From: Spirosoma sp. 48-14
GTDB lineage: Bacteria > Bacteroidota > Bacteroidia > Cytophagales > Spirosomataceae
Assembly: GCF_001898575.1 (NCBI RefSeq)
Contig: NZ_MKUD01000045.1
Location: forward strand, 141,382-205,381
Length of the DNA stretch: 64,000 bases
Direction: 5' to 3'
The notes beneath the pieces are model-generated. The model saw only the letters and a program-made list of their open reading frames with translations. It was not told the DNA's origin and ran no database searches. The stretch's first letter is position 1. The number at the start of each line of letters is the position of its first letter. Below, piece after piece: positions 33,448 through 41,787 of this stretch. A program made the position numbers and the translations under genes.

Positions 33448-34879
33448 AATGTTGTAGTAATTGGCTTTCTGGTAAAACAACCACAAATGTGGTGCCCTCG
33501 TTTGGTTGACTCCGTGCTGTGATAAAGCCGTGATGGCGCATAACAACCCGTTTACAAATGGCTAGCCCGATACCAGTACCTTCGAAAGCGGTTTTGCCAT
33601 GCAATCGTTGAAAAACTTTAAAGATGTGATCTAAATATTTCTCCTCAAACCCTATCCCGTTGTCTTCAATGGTGATTTCAAAATACGGCCTGCCCGGAAT
33701 TAATTCAGAATACGCTTCCCCGTAAATTGGCTGCGCCATGATCCGAAGCAGCGGCCTAACATCGGGTCTGGTAAATTTAAGGGCATTCGAAATTAAATTA
33801 TTAAAAAGATGGTCCATTTGGCTAGGAACGGCCTGAATCGTGGGCAATTCGCCTACGTCAAGTTGCACATTCAAGCCTTTGATCCGCAACTCCTGATCGT
33901 CGAGAATTCGCTGCACAATATCGGCCAGCGATACGGCTCTGAATCCCTCCTGATGGTTTGATATCCGTGAGAAATTCAATAAATCCTTTATCAGTTTCGA
34001 CATACGTTCGGCCGAATTTGAAATCTTGCTCATAAACATCAGGCTATCCGCATCGAACAAACTGCTATAGCGATCCGTAATCAGATTGGCAAAGGACTGA
34101 ATTTTCCGTAGCGGCTCCTGCAAATCGTGACTGGCCACGAATGCAAATCGTTCCAGTTCTTCATTCGATGTTTCGAGTTGCCGGATTTGCCCTTTTAGTT
34201 GATTCTCATACTCGCGAAGCTGATCTTCTGTTTCCTGACGACGAATCAGTTCCTGCTCCAGCAATCGATATGAGATCACCAACGCCATGAATGTTAGCAA
34301 CGACAGCAAAAAAATTACAGTCAACGTGTTTCGAAACGAACGGACGGCCAGGTTATTCCGCATCTCCATCAACGACTGCTCTGTCTCGACCATGATCGAC
34401 ACATGCTGCCGAATGATATTCATAAGCCGCTTGTTTTGCGCACTAATGGCCAGGTTCGTCTTATCGGCAATGCTCGTTGCTATTCGAACCTGCGTAGCCG
34501 CCAGCTTATCGCTGATTAGCTCAGCCAGCACTTGTTGACGGTGTTGTTGGAGTCGATTATCGGTACTTAACTCTTTCAGCTTTTTAAGTTCAACTGGTAA
34601 TTGACTAACCGCCTTATGGTAGGGCTGCAAATAGGACGTATCGTTGGTAATCAGGTAGCCACGCGAACCCGTTTCCAGGTCTTTAACCAGCGATAGAATC
34701 CGTTCAAGCGTGCCCGTCACTTCGTAGGTATGCCGAACCCGCTGCGTATCCTCGCCATGCTTGTTGTAGCTATAAAACGAGATGATAAACCCCGACGCAA
34801 TCAATACCATAGCTATGATGAATCCCAGGGCTATTCGCCGGTTCATAGGTCTGGGTCCAAACTGTGGTGCAATCTTCAT
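33398..34879 (-). CDS. CHASE3-domain sensor histidine kinase
   Basis: This is a membrane histidine kinase of about 493 residues (start chosen at ATG 34879; an ATG eight codons earlier is also open). One helix near the start (IALGFIIAMVLIASGFIISFYS) is followed by a CHASE3 extracellular sensor (ETGSRGYLITND) and a second helix (FLLSLLTFMALVISY). After a coiled coil come the HisKA box FAFVASHDLQEPLRKIQSF and the HATPase motifs DNGIGFEEKYLDHIFKVFQRLH and GTGIGLAICKRVV. The gene overlaps the response regulator gene by 50 bp. Related phytochrome-type kinases share the HisKA box; there is no GAF domain. The signal is unknown. Confidence 0.93.
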   Translation of the reverse strand: MKIAPQFGPRPMNRRIALGFIIAMVLIASGFIISFYSYNKHGEDTQRVRHTYEVTGTLERILSLVKDLETGSRGYLITNDTSYLQPYHKAVSQLPVELKKLKELSTDNRLQQHRQQVLAELISDKLAATQVRIATSIADKTNLAISAQNKRLMNIIRQHVSIMVETEQSLMEMRNNLAVRSFRNTLTVIFLLSLLTFMALVISYRLLEQELIRRQETEDQLREYENQLKGQIRQLETSNEELERFAFVASHDLQEPLRKIQSFANLITDRYSSLFDADSLMFMSKISNSAERMSKLIKDLLNFSRISNHQEGFRAVSLADIVQRILDDQELRIKGLNVQLDVGELPTIQAVPSQMDHLFNNLISNALKFTRPDVRPLLRIMAQPIYGEAYSELIPGRPYFEITIEDNGIGFEEKYLDHIFKVFQRLHGKTAFEGTGIGLAICKRVVMRHHGFITARSQPNEGTTFVVVLPESQLLQHYDRPTSAETYSYTAGR

Positions 34880-35009
34880 AACGTCAGAATTCTCGTGCAG
34901 CAAATGTAAGGAATAGGGCCAGAATTAGTGAAACTATAGACATATATCGATGTATTATGAATACATGGCCACGCTTCGCTTGTTTTACACTCCACTGGTT
35001 TTACTATCC

Positions 35010-35549
35010 TTATAACGATTCAACCACCAAATTATGGTTTGTATAAATACATACATCGGCTGCAATGTGCAGGCTTTCCCGAACCATCTCCTCGGCAGAT
35101 AGGTCTGAAGCATGCTTTTTCAGCGCAATAGCTGCCGATTGAGCGTACATACCACCGGAACCAATGGCTGCAATATCGCTATCGGGTTCGATTACATCGC
35201 CTGTGCCCGATACGATGAGCAGATCATCTTTCGAGGCCACAATAAGCATAGCTTCAAGCTTTCGCAAATAACGGTCTGTACGCCAGTCTTTTGCCAGTTC
35301 AATAGCTGCCCGCTTCAGATTACCTCCGTAGGCATTCAATTTTTCTTCAAAGCGCTCGATAAGTGTAAATGCATCAGCGGTTGACCCGGCAAAACCCGCC
35401 AGCACTTTCCCCCCCATCAATACCCGAACTTTTCGGACATTACTCTTGGCAATGGTATTTCCCATCGTAGCCTGCCCATCGGCACCCAGGGCCACATGAC
35501 CATTGTGCCGAATGCCAACTACGGTTGTTGCATGAATTGTAGGTTGCAT
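35010..35549 (-). CDS. hslV: ATP-dependent protease subunit HslV
   Basis: HslV is the proteolytic core of the HslUV (ClpYQ) proteasome-like protease. The 179-residue protein has the catalytic N-terminal Thr exposed after removal of a seven-residue leader (MQPTIHA then TTVVGIRHNG), the form seen in many non-enterobacterial homologues. GADGQATMGNT, VRVLMGGKVLAGFAGSTADAFTL and GSGGMYAQSAA are conserved. No hslU gene lies in this window, so its partner is elsewhere. An Lrp-type regulator gene is upstream on the same strand, with a hairpin repeat in between. Confidence 0.96.
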   Translation of the reverse strand: MQPTIHATTVVGIRHNGHVALGADGQATMGNTIAKSNVRKVRVLMGGKVLAGFAGSTADAFTLIERFEEKLNAYGGNLKRAAIELAKDWRTDRYLRKLEAMLIVASKDDLLIVSGTGDVIEPDSDIAAIGSGGMYAQSAAIALKKHASDLSAEEMVRESLHIAADVCIYTNHNLVVESL

Positions 35550-35610
35550 AAATTAACTTGTATTGGTGGGTATAACACACGTGAAGCCGTTTAGGGTTCA
35601 CAGCTTGGAG

Positions 35611-35670
35611 CAAGGAGCGTGGAGCTGGAGCAGGGAAGCACTTTTCCTGCTCCAAGCTCCACGCTCCTTG
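35611..35670. repeat. Intergenic inverted repeat, GGAGCNN type
   Basis: Arms of 27 nt (35611-35637 and 35644-35670) pair with one single-base bulge on each side and only a 6-nt loop. The arms contain 7-nt near-repeats of GGAGC. The element ends 5 bp before the stop of the Lrp-family gene and lies between it and hslV. The style resembles the repeat at 29726-29793. Confidence 0.8.
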
Positions 35671-35674
35671 CCCG

Positions 35675-36148
35675 TCACTCTTCCGAAAACGGGATTGAGC
35701 GGTTAATGCTCTCTTCGAGTGAGATAAAGGTTTCCGTACGCTGTACTCCACTCACCTTCTGAATTTTATCGTGAAGTACTTCCCGCAGATGCTGGGTATC
35801 ACGACAAACGATTTTAGCGAATATGCTGTAAATACCCGTTGTATAATGCACATTGACGACTTCAGGAATTTTTTCCAATTGCCTAGATACATCTTCGTAC
35901 AATGAGCTTTTATCCAGATAAATGCCCAGAAAGGCACTGATATCCCAACCTAGTTTGGCGTGATCGATCACCAATTGTGAACCACGGACAATACCCATTT
36001 GCCGAAGTTTGTTCATCCGAACATGCACCGTTCCACCCGATACGAAGATTCGTTTTCCAATTTCGGTATACGGCATATTGGCATCCTGCATTAGCAGGCT
36101 CAATATTTTCAGATCAGTATTATCAATTTCTAAATTTTTTTCCGCCAT
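35675..36148 (-). CDS. Lrp/AsnC-family transcriptional regulator
   Basis: This is a feast/famine regulator of 157 residues. The N-terminal helix-turn-helix (DNTDLKILSLLMQDANMPYT, then GKRIFVSGGTVHVRMNKLRQ) binds DNA, and the C-terminal RAM/AsnC domain binds amino acids and drives oligomerization (LEKIPEVVNVHYTTGIYSIFAKIVC). It lies upstream of hslV and divergent to the tRNA-like RNA gene. Its -7 promoter box TAGATTTG (36176-36183 on the minus strand) lies near the RNA promoter, so its own product may control both. Targets are unknown. Confidence 0.93.
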   Translation of the reverse strand: MAEKNLEIDNTDLKILSLLMQDANMPYTEIGKRIFVSGGTVHVRMNKLRQMGIVRGSQLVIDHAKLGWDISAFLGIYLDKSSLYEDVSRQLEKIPEVVNVHYTTGIYSIFAKIVCRDTQHLREVLHDKIQKVSGVQRTETFISLEESINRSIPFSEE

Positions 36149-36175
36149 TTCAATTTATTTTTCGATGAAGTGCAA

Positions 36176-36183
36176 CAAATCTA
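36176..36183 (-). promoter_or_regulatory. -7 promoter element upstream of the Lrp-family gene
   Basis: On the minus strand TAGATTTG matches TAnnTTTG exactly, 28 bp before the start codon. The -33 TTG is not clear. Confidence 0.35.
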
Positions 36184-36230
36184 CTCCATTTTTAAACGAA
36201 TTATAAATTTTAAGAAATTTTTATGTGAAA

Positions 36231-36263
36231 TTTGCAACAAATATCAACTATTGCTTAACTTTG
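36231..36263 (+). promoter_or_regulatory. Promoter of the tRNA-like RNA gene
   Basis: TTTG (36231-36234) and TAACTTTG (36256-36263) are separated by 21 nt, an excellent match to the Bacteroidota -33/-7 consensus. Transcription would begin near 36269, about 53 nt before the acceptor stem of the tRNA-like element. It could also read into lepA if the terminator at 36520 leaks. Confidence 0.65.
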
Positions 36264-36321
36264 CAATGTCAAGTTGATCGAGCGGGGTCACACGCCGATC
36301 TTCTTGATAACTTTTCTCACA

Positions 36322-36481
36322 CTGTAGGATGTCGAAATTGGCAGACGTGCCCTCCTGTCTCGGGGGTGGTGATAAAGGATAAACGCAGCATAATGCCGCC
36401 TGCAAAGGCGACTGGGGTTGACCACCAGAGATTGTACTGTAGCTAACTGCACCGTGGGCGGTTCGAGTCCCCCTCCTACAG
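36322..36481 (+). ncRNA. tRNA-like structured RNA with very large variable region
   Basis: The ends pair as an 8-bp acceptor stem (CTGTAGGA at 36322-36329 with TCCTACAG at 36474-36481). A D-arm core AAATTGGCAGA, like that of tRNA-Leu, comes next. The anticodon stem CCCTC/GGGGG (36350-36354, 36362-36366) encloses loop CTGTCTC with GTC at the anticodon position. The T arm has the perfect B box GGTTCGAGTCC (36460-36470), but its 5-bp stem has a central C-C mismatch (GGCGG/CCCCC). Between the anticodon and T arms lie about 90 nt instead of 4-20: a TGGT/ACCA stem enclosing CAG/CTG and CGCC/GGCG hairpins, then TGTAG-CTAA-CTGCA (36438-36451). It has its own promoter and terminator. It may be an odd tRNA, a tRNA pseudogene with an insertion, or a regulatory RNA. 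CCA is not encoded. Confidence 0.6.
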
Positions 36482-36519
36482 CATTTGGTTTTTAGTTTGT
36501 TGATGAAGTGTAATTGAAC

Positions 36520-36555
36520 ACGCCGGCTCCTGGATGAGACCGGCGTTTGTTTTTT
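36520..36555 (+). terminator. Rho-independent terminator of the tRNA-like RNA gene
   Basis: ACGCCGG (36520-36526) pairs with CCGGCGT (36540-36546), loop of 13 nt, followed by TTGTTTTTT to 36555. It ends a transcript starting near 36269, giving an RNA of about 285 nt unless processed. A TATTTTTG box (36561-36568) just after it may be the -7 element of lepA. Confidence 0.75.
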
Positions 36556-36697
36556 ATGCGTATTTTTGCCGTTTAAACGTGGTATACGGTTTACAGATTT
36601 CGGTTTTACACTGACGTACATCATCCCTGGCGTCAGTCAGGTTTGCGCCAGTTCACTGAAAGCCGTAGACTCCAAACCTCAAACAGGATTTTCCTAC

Positions 36698-38485
36698 GTG
36701 AAACACATCCGTAATTTTTGCATTATTGCTCATATCGACCACGGCAAAAGCACCCTGGCCGACCGATTGTTAGAATTTACCAAGACAGTAGGCGCCCGCG
36801 ATATGCAGGCTCAACTGCTCGATGATATGGATCTGGAACGAGAGCGCGGTATTACCATCAAGAGCCATGCTATCCAGATGGAATATATGCACAAGGGTGA
36901 GCTTTACACCCTGAACCTGATCGATACACCAGGGCACGTTGACTTTTCCTATGAGGTTTCGCGATCCATTGCCGCCTGCGAAGGTGCTTTGCTCCTGGTC
37001 GATGCATCGCAGGGAACCGAGGCTCAAACGATCTCCAATCTCTATCTGGCCCTGAATAACGATCTGGTTATTATCCCTGTCCTGAACAAGATCGACCTTC
37101 CGGGAGCTATGCCCGAAGAAATTAAGGACGAGATGGTTGACCTGTTGGGTTGCGATCGGGACGACATTATTCCGGCATCGGGTAAAGAAGGCATTGGTGT
37201 TCCTGAAATTCTGGCCGCTATAGTCGAGCGGATTCCAGCCCCAACCGGCGATCCTGACGGAGCCTTACAGGCACTGATTTTCGATTCCCATTTCAATTCC
37301 TACCGTGGTATTGAAGTTATTTTCCGGGTTAAGAACGGACGGATTCGGAAAGGCGACAAGGTTAAATTTATGAATACCGGCAAAGAATATATTGCCGACG
37401 AGGTAGGCACACTCGGGTTGGATCAGGTACCTAAACCTGTGATCGAATGTGGCGATGTAGGCTACCTCATCTCAGGAATTAAAGTAGCCAAAGAAGTAAA
37501 AGTCGGCGATACCGTTACCACCGTCGACAACCCAGCCAGTTCGGCCATTCAAGGTTTTTCGGAAGTGAAGCCAATGGTATTTGCGGGTATTTATCCGGTT
37601 GAAACCAGTGAGTTCGAAGACCTCCGCGATGCCATGGAGAAGCTCCAGCTCAATGATGCTGCTCTTGTATGGGAACCCGAAACATCGGCGGCTTTGGGTT
37701 TTGGTTTCCGTTGTGGCTTCCTGGGGATGCTTCATATGGAAATTGTGCAGGAGCGTCTGGAGCGTGAATTCGACATGACGGTCATCACTACTGTGCCCTC
37801 GGTGCGCTTCGAGGTAATGACGACCAAAGGGGAGGATATTCAGGTATCGGCCCCCGCTGATATGCCCGACCCAAACCTCATCGACTATATTGAAGAGCCA
37901 TTTATCCGGGCGCAGATCATTACGAAGGCCGAGTATGTGGGTGGTATCATGAGCCTGTGTATGGATAAGCGGAGTATACTTAAAAACCAGGTATACCTTA
38001 CCGCCGAACGGGTTGAACTCCAGTTCGAGATGCCACTGGCCGAAGTCGTATTCGACTTTTTCGATAAGCTCAAAACGATCTCGCGCGGGTATGCTTCGCT
38101 CGACTATGAGTTTATGGACAACCGGGAATCGGACATGGTCAAGCTCGATGTTATGCTCAACGGCGATAAAGTCGATGCCCTCTCGGCCATCGTGCACCGC
38201 TCGAAGTCGTACGAATGGGGTAAAAAACTGTGCGAAAAACTCAAGGAATTAATTCCTCGCCAACAGTTCGAAATCGCGATTCAGGCGGCTATTGGCCAGA
38301 AAATCATTGCTCGCGAAACCCTGAGCGCCCTGCGCAAAGACGTACTGGCCAAGTGTTATGGTGGCGATATTTCCCGAAAACGTAAACTGCTCGAAAAGCA
38401 GAAAAAAGGGAAGAAACGCATGCGTCAGGTCGGCAACGTCGAAATCCCGCAGGAAGCGTTTATGGCTGTTCTGAAAATCAACTAA
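36698..38485 (+). CDS. lepA: Elongation factor 4 (LepA)
   Basis: LepA is a ribosomal GTPase that acts in translation and ribosome assembly. I start it at GTG 36698 (KHIRNFCIIAHIDHGKST), the normal beginning of LepA, for 595 residues; the frame is open to a TTG at 36566 but those 44 codons do not match the family. G motifs are AHIDHGKST, DTPGHVDF and NKIDLPGA. Domain II, the EF-G-like domains III and V, and the LepA-specific C-terminal domain (RETLSALRKDVLAKCYGGDISRKRKLLEKQK region) follow; the tail is intact. A strong bidirectional terminator comes 2 bp after the stop. Cytoplasmic. Confidence 0.97.
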   Translation: MKHIRNFCIIAHIDHGKSTLADRLLEFTKTVGARDMQAQLLDDMDLERERGITIKSHAIQMEYMHKGELYTLNLIDTPGHVDFSYEVSRSIAACEGALLLVDASQGTEAQTISNLYLALNNDLVIIPVLNKIDLPGAMPEEIKDEMVDLLGCDRDDIIPASGKEGIGVPEILAAIVERIPAPTGDPDGALQALIFDSHFNSYRGIEVIFRVKNGRIRKGDKVKFMNTGKEYIADEVGTLGLDQVPKPVIECGDVGYLISGIKVAKEVKVGDTVTTVDNPASSAIQGFSEVKPMVFAGIYPVETSEFEDLRDAMEKLQLNDAALVWEPETSAALGFGFRCGFLGMLHMEIVQERLEREFDMTVITTVPSVRFEVMTTKGEDIQVSAPADMPDPNLIDYIEEPFIRAQIITKAEYVGGIMSLCMDKRSILKNQVYLTAERVELQFEMPLAEVVFDFFDKLKTISRGYASLDYEFMDNRESDMVKLDVMLNGDKVDALSAIVHRSKSYEWGKKLCEKLKELIPRQQFEIAIQAAIGQKIIARETLSALRKDVLAKCYGGDISRKRKLLEKQKKGKKRMRQVGNVEIPQEAFMAVLKIN

Positions 38486-38486
38486 T

Positions 38487-38520
38487 AAAAAAGCCAGCTC
38501 ATTACTGAGCTGGCTTTTTT
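38487..38520. terminator. Bidirectional Rho-independent terminator after lepA
   Basis: AAAAAAGCCAGCTC (38487-38500) pairs perfectly with GAGCTGGCTTTTTT (38507-38520) around the loop ATTACT. It starts 2 bp after the lepA stop codon. Confidence 0.92.
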
Positions 38521-38627
38521 ATTATCAAAACAGTCAGCCTATAGATACACTATCGACAGTTTAGATACTTAACAAAAGCGGCATTTTTTTTGCGTTGTGG
38601 TTACACAATTGAACAACCATAACCCAA

Positions 38628-39359
38628 ATGCGTGCTTTACTGTCTTTATTCTTAGTCCTGGCGTTTGTGTCAACAACATACAGCCAGAACCTGGCTGTTG
38701 CCCGAACCCAGAAAACGCTGTTCACCATTTCGGCAGTTGATGAGAAAACATCCCAGGAAATTCCGGCTCAGTTTACCATTCAGGCGAAACAGGCCAAGAA
38801 AAAGTTTGTGGGAAAAAGCGTAGCTGATGGAAAGCCATTTGCCTTCGTACTCACCCGTACCGACACCCTGAATGTAATAGCCAGTTCGCCCGGTTATTAC
38901 GAAGCCGAAGAACTCATGGTCGTTTCGTGCGATACCTGTACCGATTACGGCTATGTGATCCGACTGGAAAAAGAAGAACCCAAGCCGGATAGTATATTCC
39001 GAAATTTACAGGTCAATCAGGCTTTTCGGCTCGACAACGTGTATTTCGATCAGAGTAGCTATGTTCTTCGACCAGAATCGTACCCTCAATTAAATAAGCT
39101 CATCAAGACACTGGTTTCGACACCCAAGCTAGTTATTGAAATTGCAGGCCATACCGATAACGTTGGTGATCGACGGCTGAACCAGGCCCTTTCCGAAAAT
39201 CGAGCCAAGATTATTACTAATTACCTGGTACGTAATGGCATCCCGGAAAACCGTCTTCGCCATAATGGATATGGGGATACACACCCGGCGGCTCCCAACG
39301 ATACGGAAGAGAATAAACGAAAGAACCGTCGCGTCGAATTTGTTGTATTAGCTATGTAA
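38628..39359 (+). CDS. OmpA-family outer-membrane/peptidoglycan-binding protein
   Basis: This 243-residue secreted protein starts with a signal peptide (LLSLFLVLAFVSTTYSQ). The middle region (about 25-120) is a beta-rich domain of unknown function. The C-terminal OmpA domain (about 135-243) has VYFDQSSYVLRPESYPQL, IAGHTDNVGDRRLNQALSE and NRLRHNGYGD, with the Asp and Arg residues that bind diaminopimelate in peptidoglycan. There is no N-terminal barrel, so it is probably a periplasmic or outer-membrane-anchored linker. It is transcribed alone after the lepA terminator. Confidence 0.88.
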   Translation: MRALLSLFLVLAFVSTTYSQNLAVARTQKTLFTISAVDEKTSQEIPAQFTIQAKQAKKKFVGKSVADGKPFAFVLTRTDTLNVIASSPGYYEAEELMVVSCDTCTDYGYVIRLEKEEPKPDSIFRNLQVNQAFRLDNVYFDQSSYVLRPESYPQLNKLIKTLVSTPKLVIEIAGHTDNVGDRRLNQALSENRAKIITNYLVRNGIPENRLRHNGYGDTHPAAPNDTEENKRKNRRVEFVVLAM

Positions 39360-39445
39360 GTAGGTCATTCTTTGTCATAAATTGCCAGTGAACTGTTTAC
39401 AGTGAACAACAAGGTGATTCTGAATGACCACGAAATGGCTTTCCG

Positions 39446-40201
39446 ATGACGTATTTCGTAAAACCTGGTTCTATCGTTCGTCAGATATGGGGCGATGCCG
39501 ATGTAATCTTGCTTGTGTTTGCCGGATCGGCGGCTGAGTTCGCCCTCAACCGAGCTGTCGACTGGTTATTTTATACCGGGAAACTGCCTGCTGACCCAAT
39601 TGGCCGCTTATTTTCAACCGTGCGCTATGCGCAGGAGATTGTATTTACTCCTGATGAAAAAGCTCGCCAGGCTATTGCCCGAATGGGGTCTATTCATCAG
39701 GGAATTGAGCAAAAACGAGGCTATCAGATTCCGGCCTGGGCCTACCGCGACGTGCTCTATATGCTCATCGACTATTCGCAGCGTGCTTTCGAATTATTGA
39801 AACGTCCGCTTACTGATACTGAGCGCGAAGAACTATTTACCACCTTTCGGGAAGTAGGTGCCGGTATGGGCGTTCCTGATTTACCAACCACGTATACCGA
39901 CTGGCAGAAAGATAGGGACTTGCATCTGAACCGTGACCTGGTTCATAGTGAGTTTACGGATCGGCTGTTTCAGCGGTACCGGGAAGAGCTGGGAAACTGG
40001 CGCTACGATCTACTCCGACAGGTACAGGGTATTCTGGTTCCTAAACAGGTCCGTCAGTTGCTCGCACTACCCCAGAAGCCTCTCCTTACTTATTCACTGG
40101 GGCTATACGGCCTTCTCAATGCGATTGGCTTACGCTCATTTGTGCAGCGGGTTCTTTTGCCAACCGACTATTTGCAGCAGATTCGCGCATTGGATAAATA
40201 G
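39446..40201 (+). CDS. MpaB-like oxygenase family protein (DUF2236)
   Basis: This 251-residue protein belongs to the DUF2236 family, which includes the latex-clearing rubber oxygenase Lcp and the fungal oxygenase MpaB'. The start is typical (GSIVRQIWGDADVILLVFAGSAAEFAL), followed by the internal HQGIEQKRGYQIPAWAYRDVLYMLI with a conserved His-Arg pattern and a late helical segment. Known members bind heme b and cleave C-C double bonds, but most bacterial members have no known substrate. It is followed 43 bp later by the serine dehydratase gene. I see no signal peptide. Confidence 0.82.
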   Translation: MTYFVKPGSIVRQIWGDADVILLVFAGSAAEFALNRAVDWLFYTGKLPADPIGRLFSTVRYAQEIVFTPDEKARQAIARMGSIHQGIEQKRGYQIPAWAYRDVLYMLIDYSQRAFELLKRPLTDTEREELFTTFREVGAGMGVPDLPTTYTDWQKDRDLHLNRDLVHSEFTDRLFQRYREELGNWRYDLLRQVQGILVPKQVRQLLALPQKPLLTYSLGLYGLLNAIGLRSFVQRVLLPTDYLQQIRALDK

Positions 40202-40243
40202 AGTACGGTGTACCGTAAACCGAAACTAAACCCTTCATCAACA

Positions 40244-41626
40244 ATGCCCTCCTCGCCTATTACTACATCTGTATTCGATCTGTTCAAAGTTGGGCCGGGG
40301 CCATCCAGTTCGCATACCATTGGTCCTATGAAGGCCGCCTTCGATTTTAGGCAGCGACTCGCGCAACTCCCATCCGATAGTCAACAACGGGCCGATACGA
40401 TTCAAATTCATCTCTACGGCTCATTGAGTGCAACCGGCAAAGGGCATGGTACCGACCGGGCTATTGTGGCGGGTTTGCTTGGCTGGCAACCCGAAACGAC
40501 CGATCCCGATGCTTTGCTAAAGCTCTTACGGGACGACTCGGTCACGTATTCTGTATCAGTTGGCGCCCAAACGATTGGTATTGGCTCAAAAGATATTTTC
40601 TTTCATAAGAAACGCTATGATTCGCCTTATGCCAATACCATGGTACTGAAGTTGGTATCGGACGAGGAAATACTAGCCGAGGAAGAATATTATTCCATTG
40701 GAGGAGGGTTTATCCTACGAAAAGGGGAGCCAGACGCTGTCGCGAGTCCGCAGTCGGTCCCCTACCCATACGGGACTATGGCCGAGCTGAAAGCACAGCT
40801 TACCAGCCAACAGATAGATTTAGATGAACTGTTGCTGGCCAACGAAATGGCCGTTACAGGGCGTAGTCGTGCAGAGGTCAATCAGCGACTCGACCAGATT
40901 CTGGACTTTATGCACAAAGCCGTACGGCGTGGGCTGCGCCACAAGGGTACGTTGCCGGGCTCGATCAGACTGAGCCGTAAAGCGCCGATTCTGTTCAATC
41001 AGGCGAAGGAAATGAGCCAGTCTTCCGATAGTTTCCTGATTTTCCTAAATGCGTATTGTCTGGCCGCATCGGAAGAAAATGCAGCTGGTGGCATCGTCGT
41101 TACAGCCCCGACTTCAGGCGCATCGGGCGTAATTCCGGGATTGACGTATTTAGCCAAGCATCATTTTCATTACGACAAAGCTACCTTACGAGCGGGTATG
41201 CTGGCGGCAGCCGCCATTGGCTTTCTGGTCAAGCACAACGCCAGTATTTCGGGAGCCGAAATGGGTTGCATGGGTGAAATCGGTACGGCTTCGGCCATGG
41301 GGGCTGCTTTCCTGACCCGTTGTGCACAGGACAAGGCCAATATTGGCCCGATTGAAGCGGCTGCCGAAATTGCCATCGAACATCACCTCGGCATGACCTG
41401 TGACCCAATAGGCGGCTATGTTCAGATTCCGTGCATCGAACGCAATGCAATGGGCGCCGTAAAAGCGTATAATGCGTATTTGCTAGCCACGTCGGGAGCG
41501 GCTTCGTTCCAGAAAATCTCGCTCGATGCGGTCATCAAAGTCATGAAAGCTACCGGCCGCGATATGTCGACCAAATACAAAGAGACCTCCGAAGCCGGTT
41601 TAGCCCTCAGCGCGACAGAGTGTTAA
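40244..41626 (+). CDS. sdaA: L-serine ammonia-lyase (iron-sulfur)
   Basis: This enzyme deaminates L-serine to pyruvate and ammonia. I start it at ATG 40244 (MPSSPITTSVFDLFKVGPGPSSSH), giving 460 residues of the single-chain SdaA type. KVGPGPSSSHTIGPM opens the beta domain. The alpha domain carries the Cys residues that hold the 4Fe-4S cluster (AYCLAASEENAAGG, GAEMGCMGEIGTASAMGAAF, MTCDPIGGYVQIPCIERNAMG), with Ser-Gly-Ala-Ser in VVTAPTSGASG. All expected Cys are present. Enzymes of this type are oxygen-labile. A hairpin repeat follows. Confidence 0.95.
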   Translation: MPSSPITTSVFDLFKVGPGPSSSHTIGPMKAAFDFRQRLAQLPSDSQQRADTIQIHLYGSLSATGKGHGTDRAIVAGLLGWQPETTDPDALLKLLRDDSVTYSVSVGAQTIGIGSKDIFFHKKRYDSPYANTMVLKLVSDEEILAEEEYYSIGGGFILRKGEPDAVASPQSVPYPYGTMAELKAQLTSQQIDLDELLLANEMAVTGRSRAEVNQRLDQILDFMHKAVRRGLRHKGTLPGSIRLSRKAPILFNQAKEMSQSSDSFLIFLNAYCLAASEENAAGGIVVTAPTSGASGVIPGLTYLAKHHFHYDKATLRAGMLAAAAIGFLVKHNASISGAEMGCMGEIGTASAMGAAFLTRCAQDKANIGPIEAAAEIAIEHHLGMTCDPIGGYVQIPCIERNAMGAVKAYNAYLLATSGAASFQKISLDAVIKVMKATGRDMSTKYKETSEAGLALSATEC

Positions 41627-41631
41627 ACAGA

Positions 41632-41714
41632 GGAGAAAAGCAGGAAGGGAAGAAGGCAGGAAAGGGTTGAGGCTATTCATTCTTTCCTCCTTTCTTCCCT
41701 TCCTGCTTTTCTCC
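41632..41714. repeat. Intergenic inverted repeat, GGAAGGGAAGAAGG type
   Basis: Arms of 33 nt (41632-41664 and 41682-41714) match as inverted copies at about 30 of 33 positions, and one strand of each arm is almost pure purine. It lies directly after the serine dehydratase stop. A second, shorter motif ATACCGTCAACGTATACGG (41755-41773) lies before the next gene. Confidence 0.85.
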
Positions 41715-41787
41715 TTCCAAAACATTTCCACACCTTTAACATGTTTTTAATGACATACCGTCAACGTATACGGTACCATTCTCTGAA

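Noticed and set aside
36322..36481. tmRNA
   Set aside because: It lacks the tmRNA 5' end (GGGG...TTCGAC) and any tag-coding frame, and is shorter than tmRNA.
36322..36481. tRNA with a group I intron in the anticodon loop
   Set aside because: The extra sequence lies after a closed anticodon stem, is only about 90 nt, and shows no group I core.
36566..36697. 44-residue N-terminal extension of LepA
   Set aside because: It starts with TTG, does not match LepA, and contains the -7-like TATTTTTG box; GTG 36698 fits the family.
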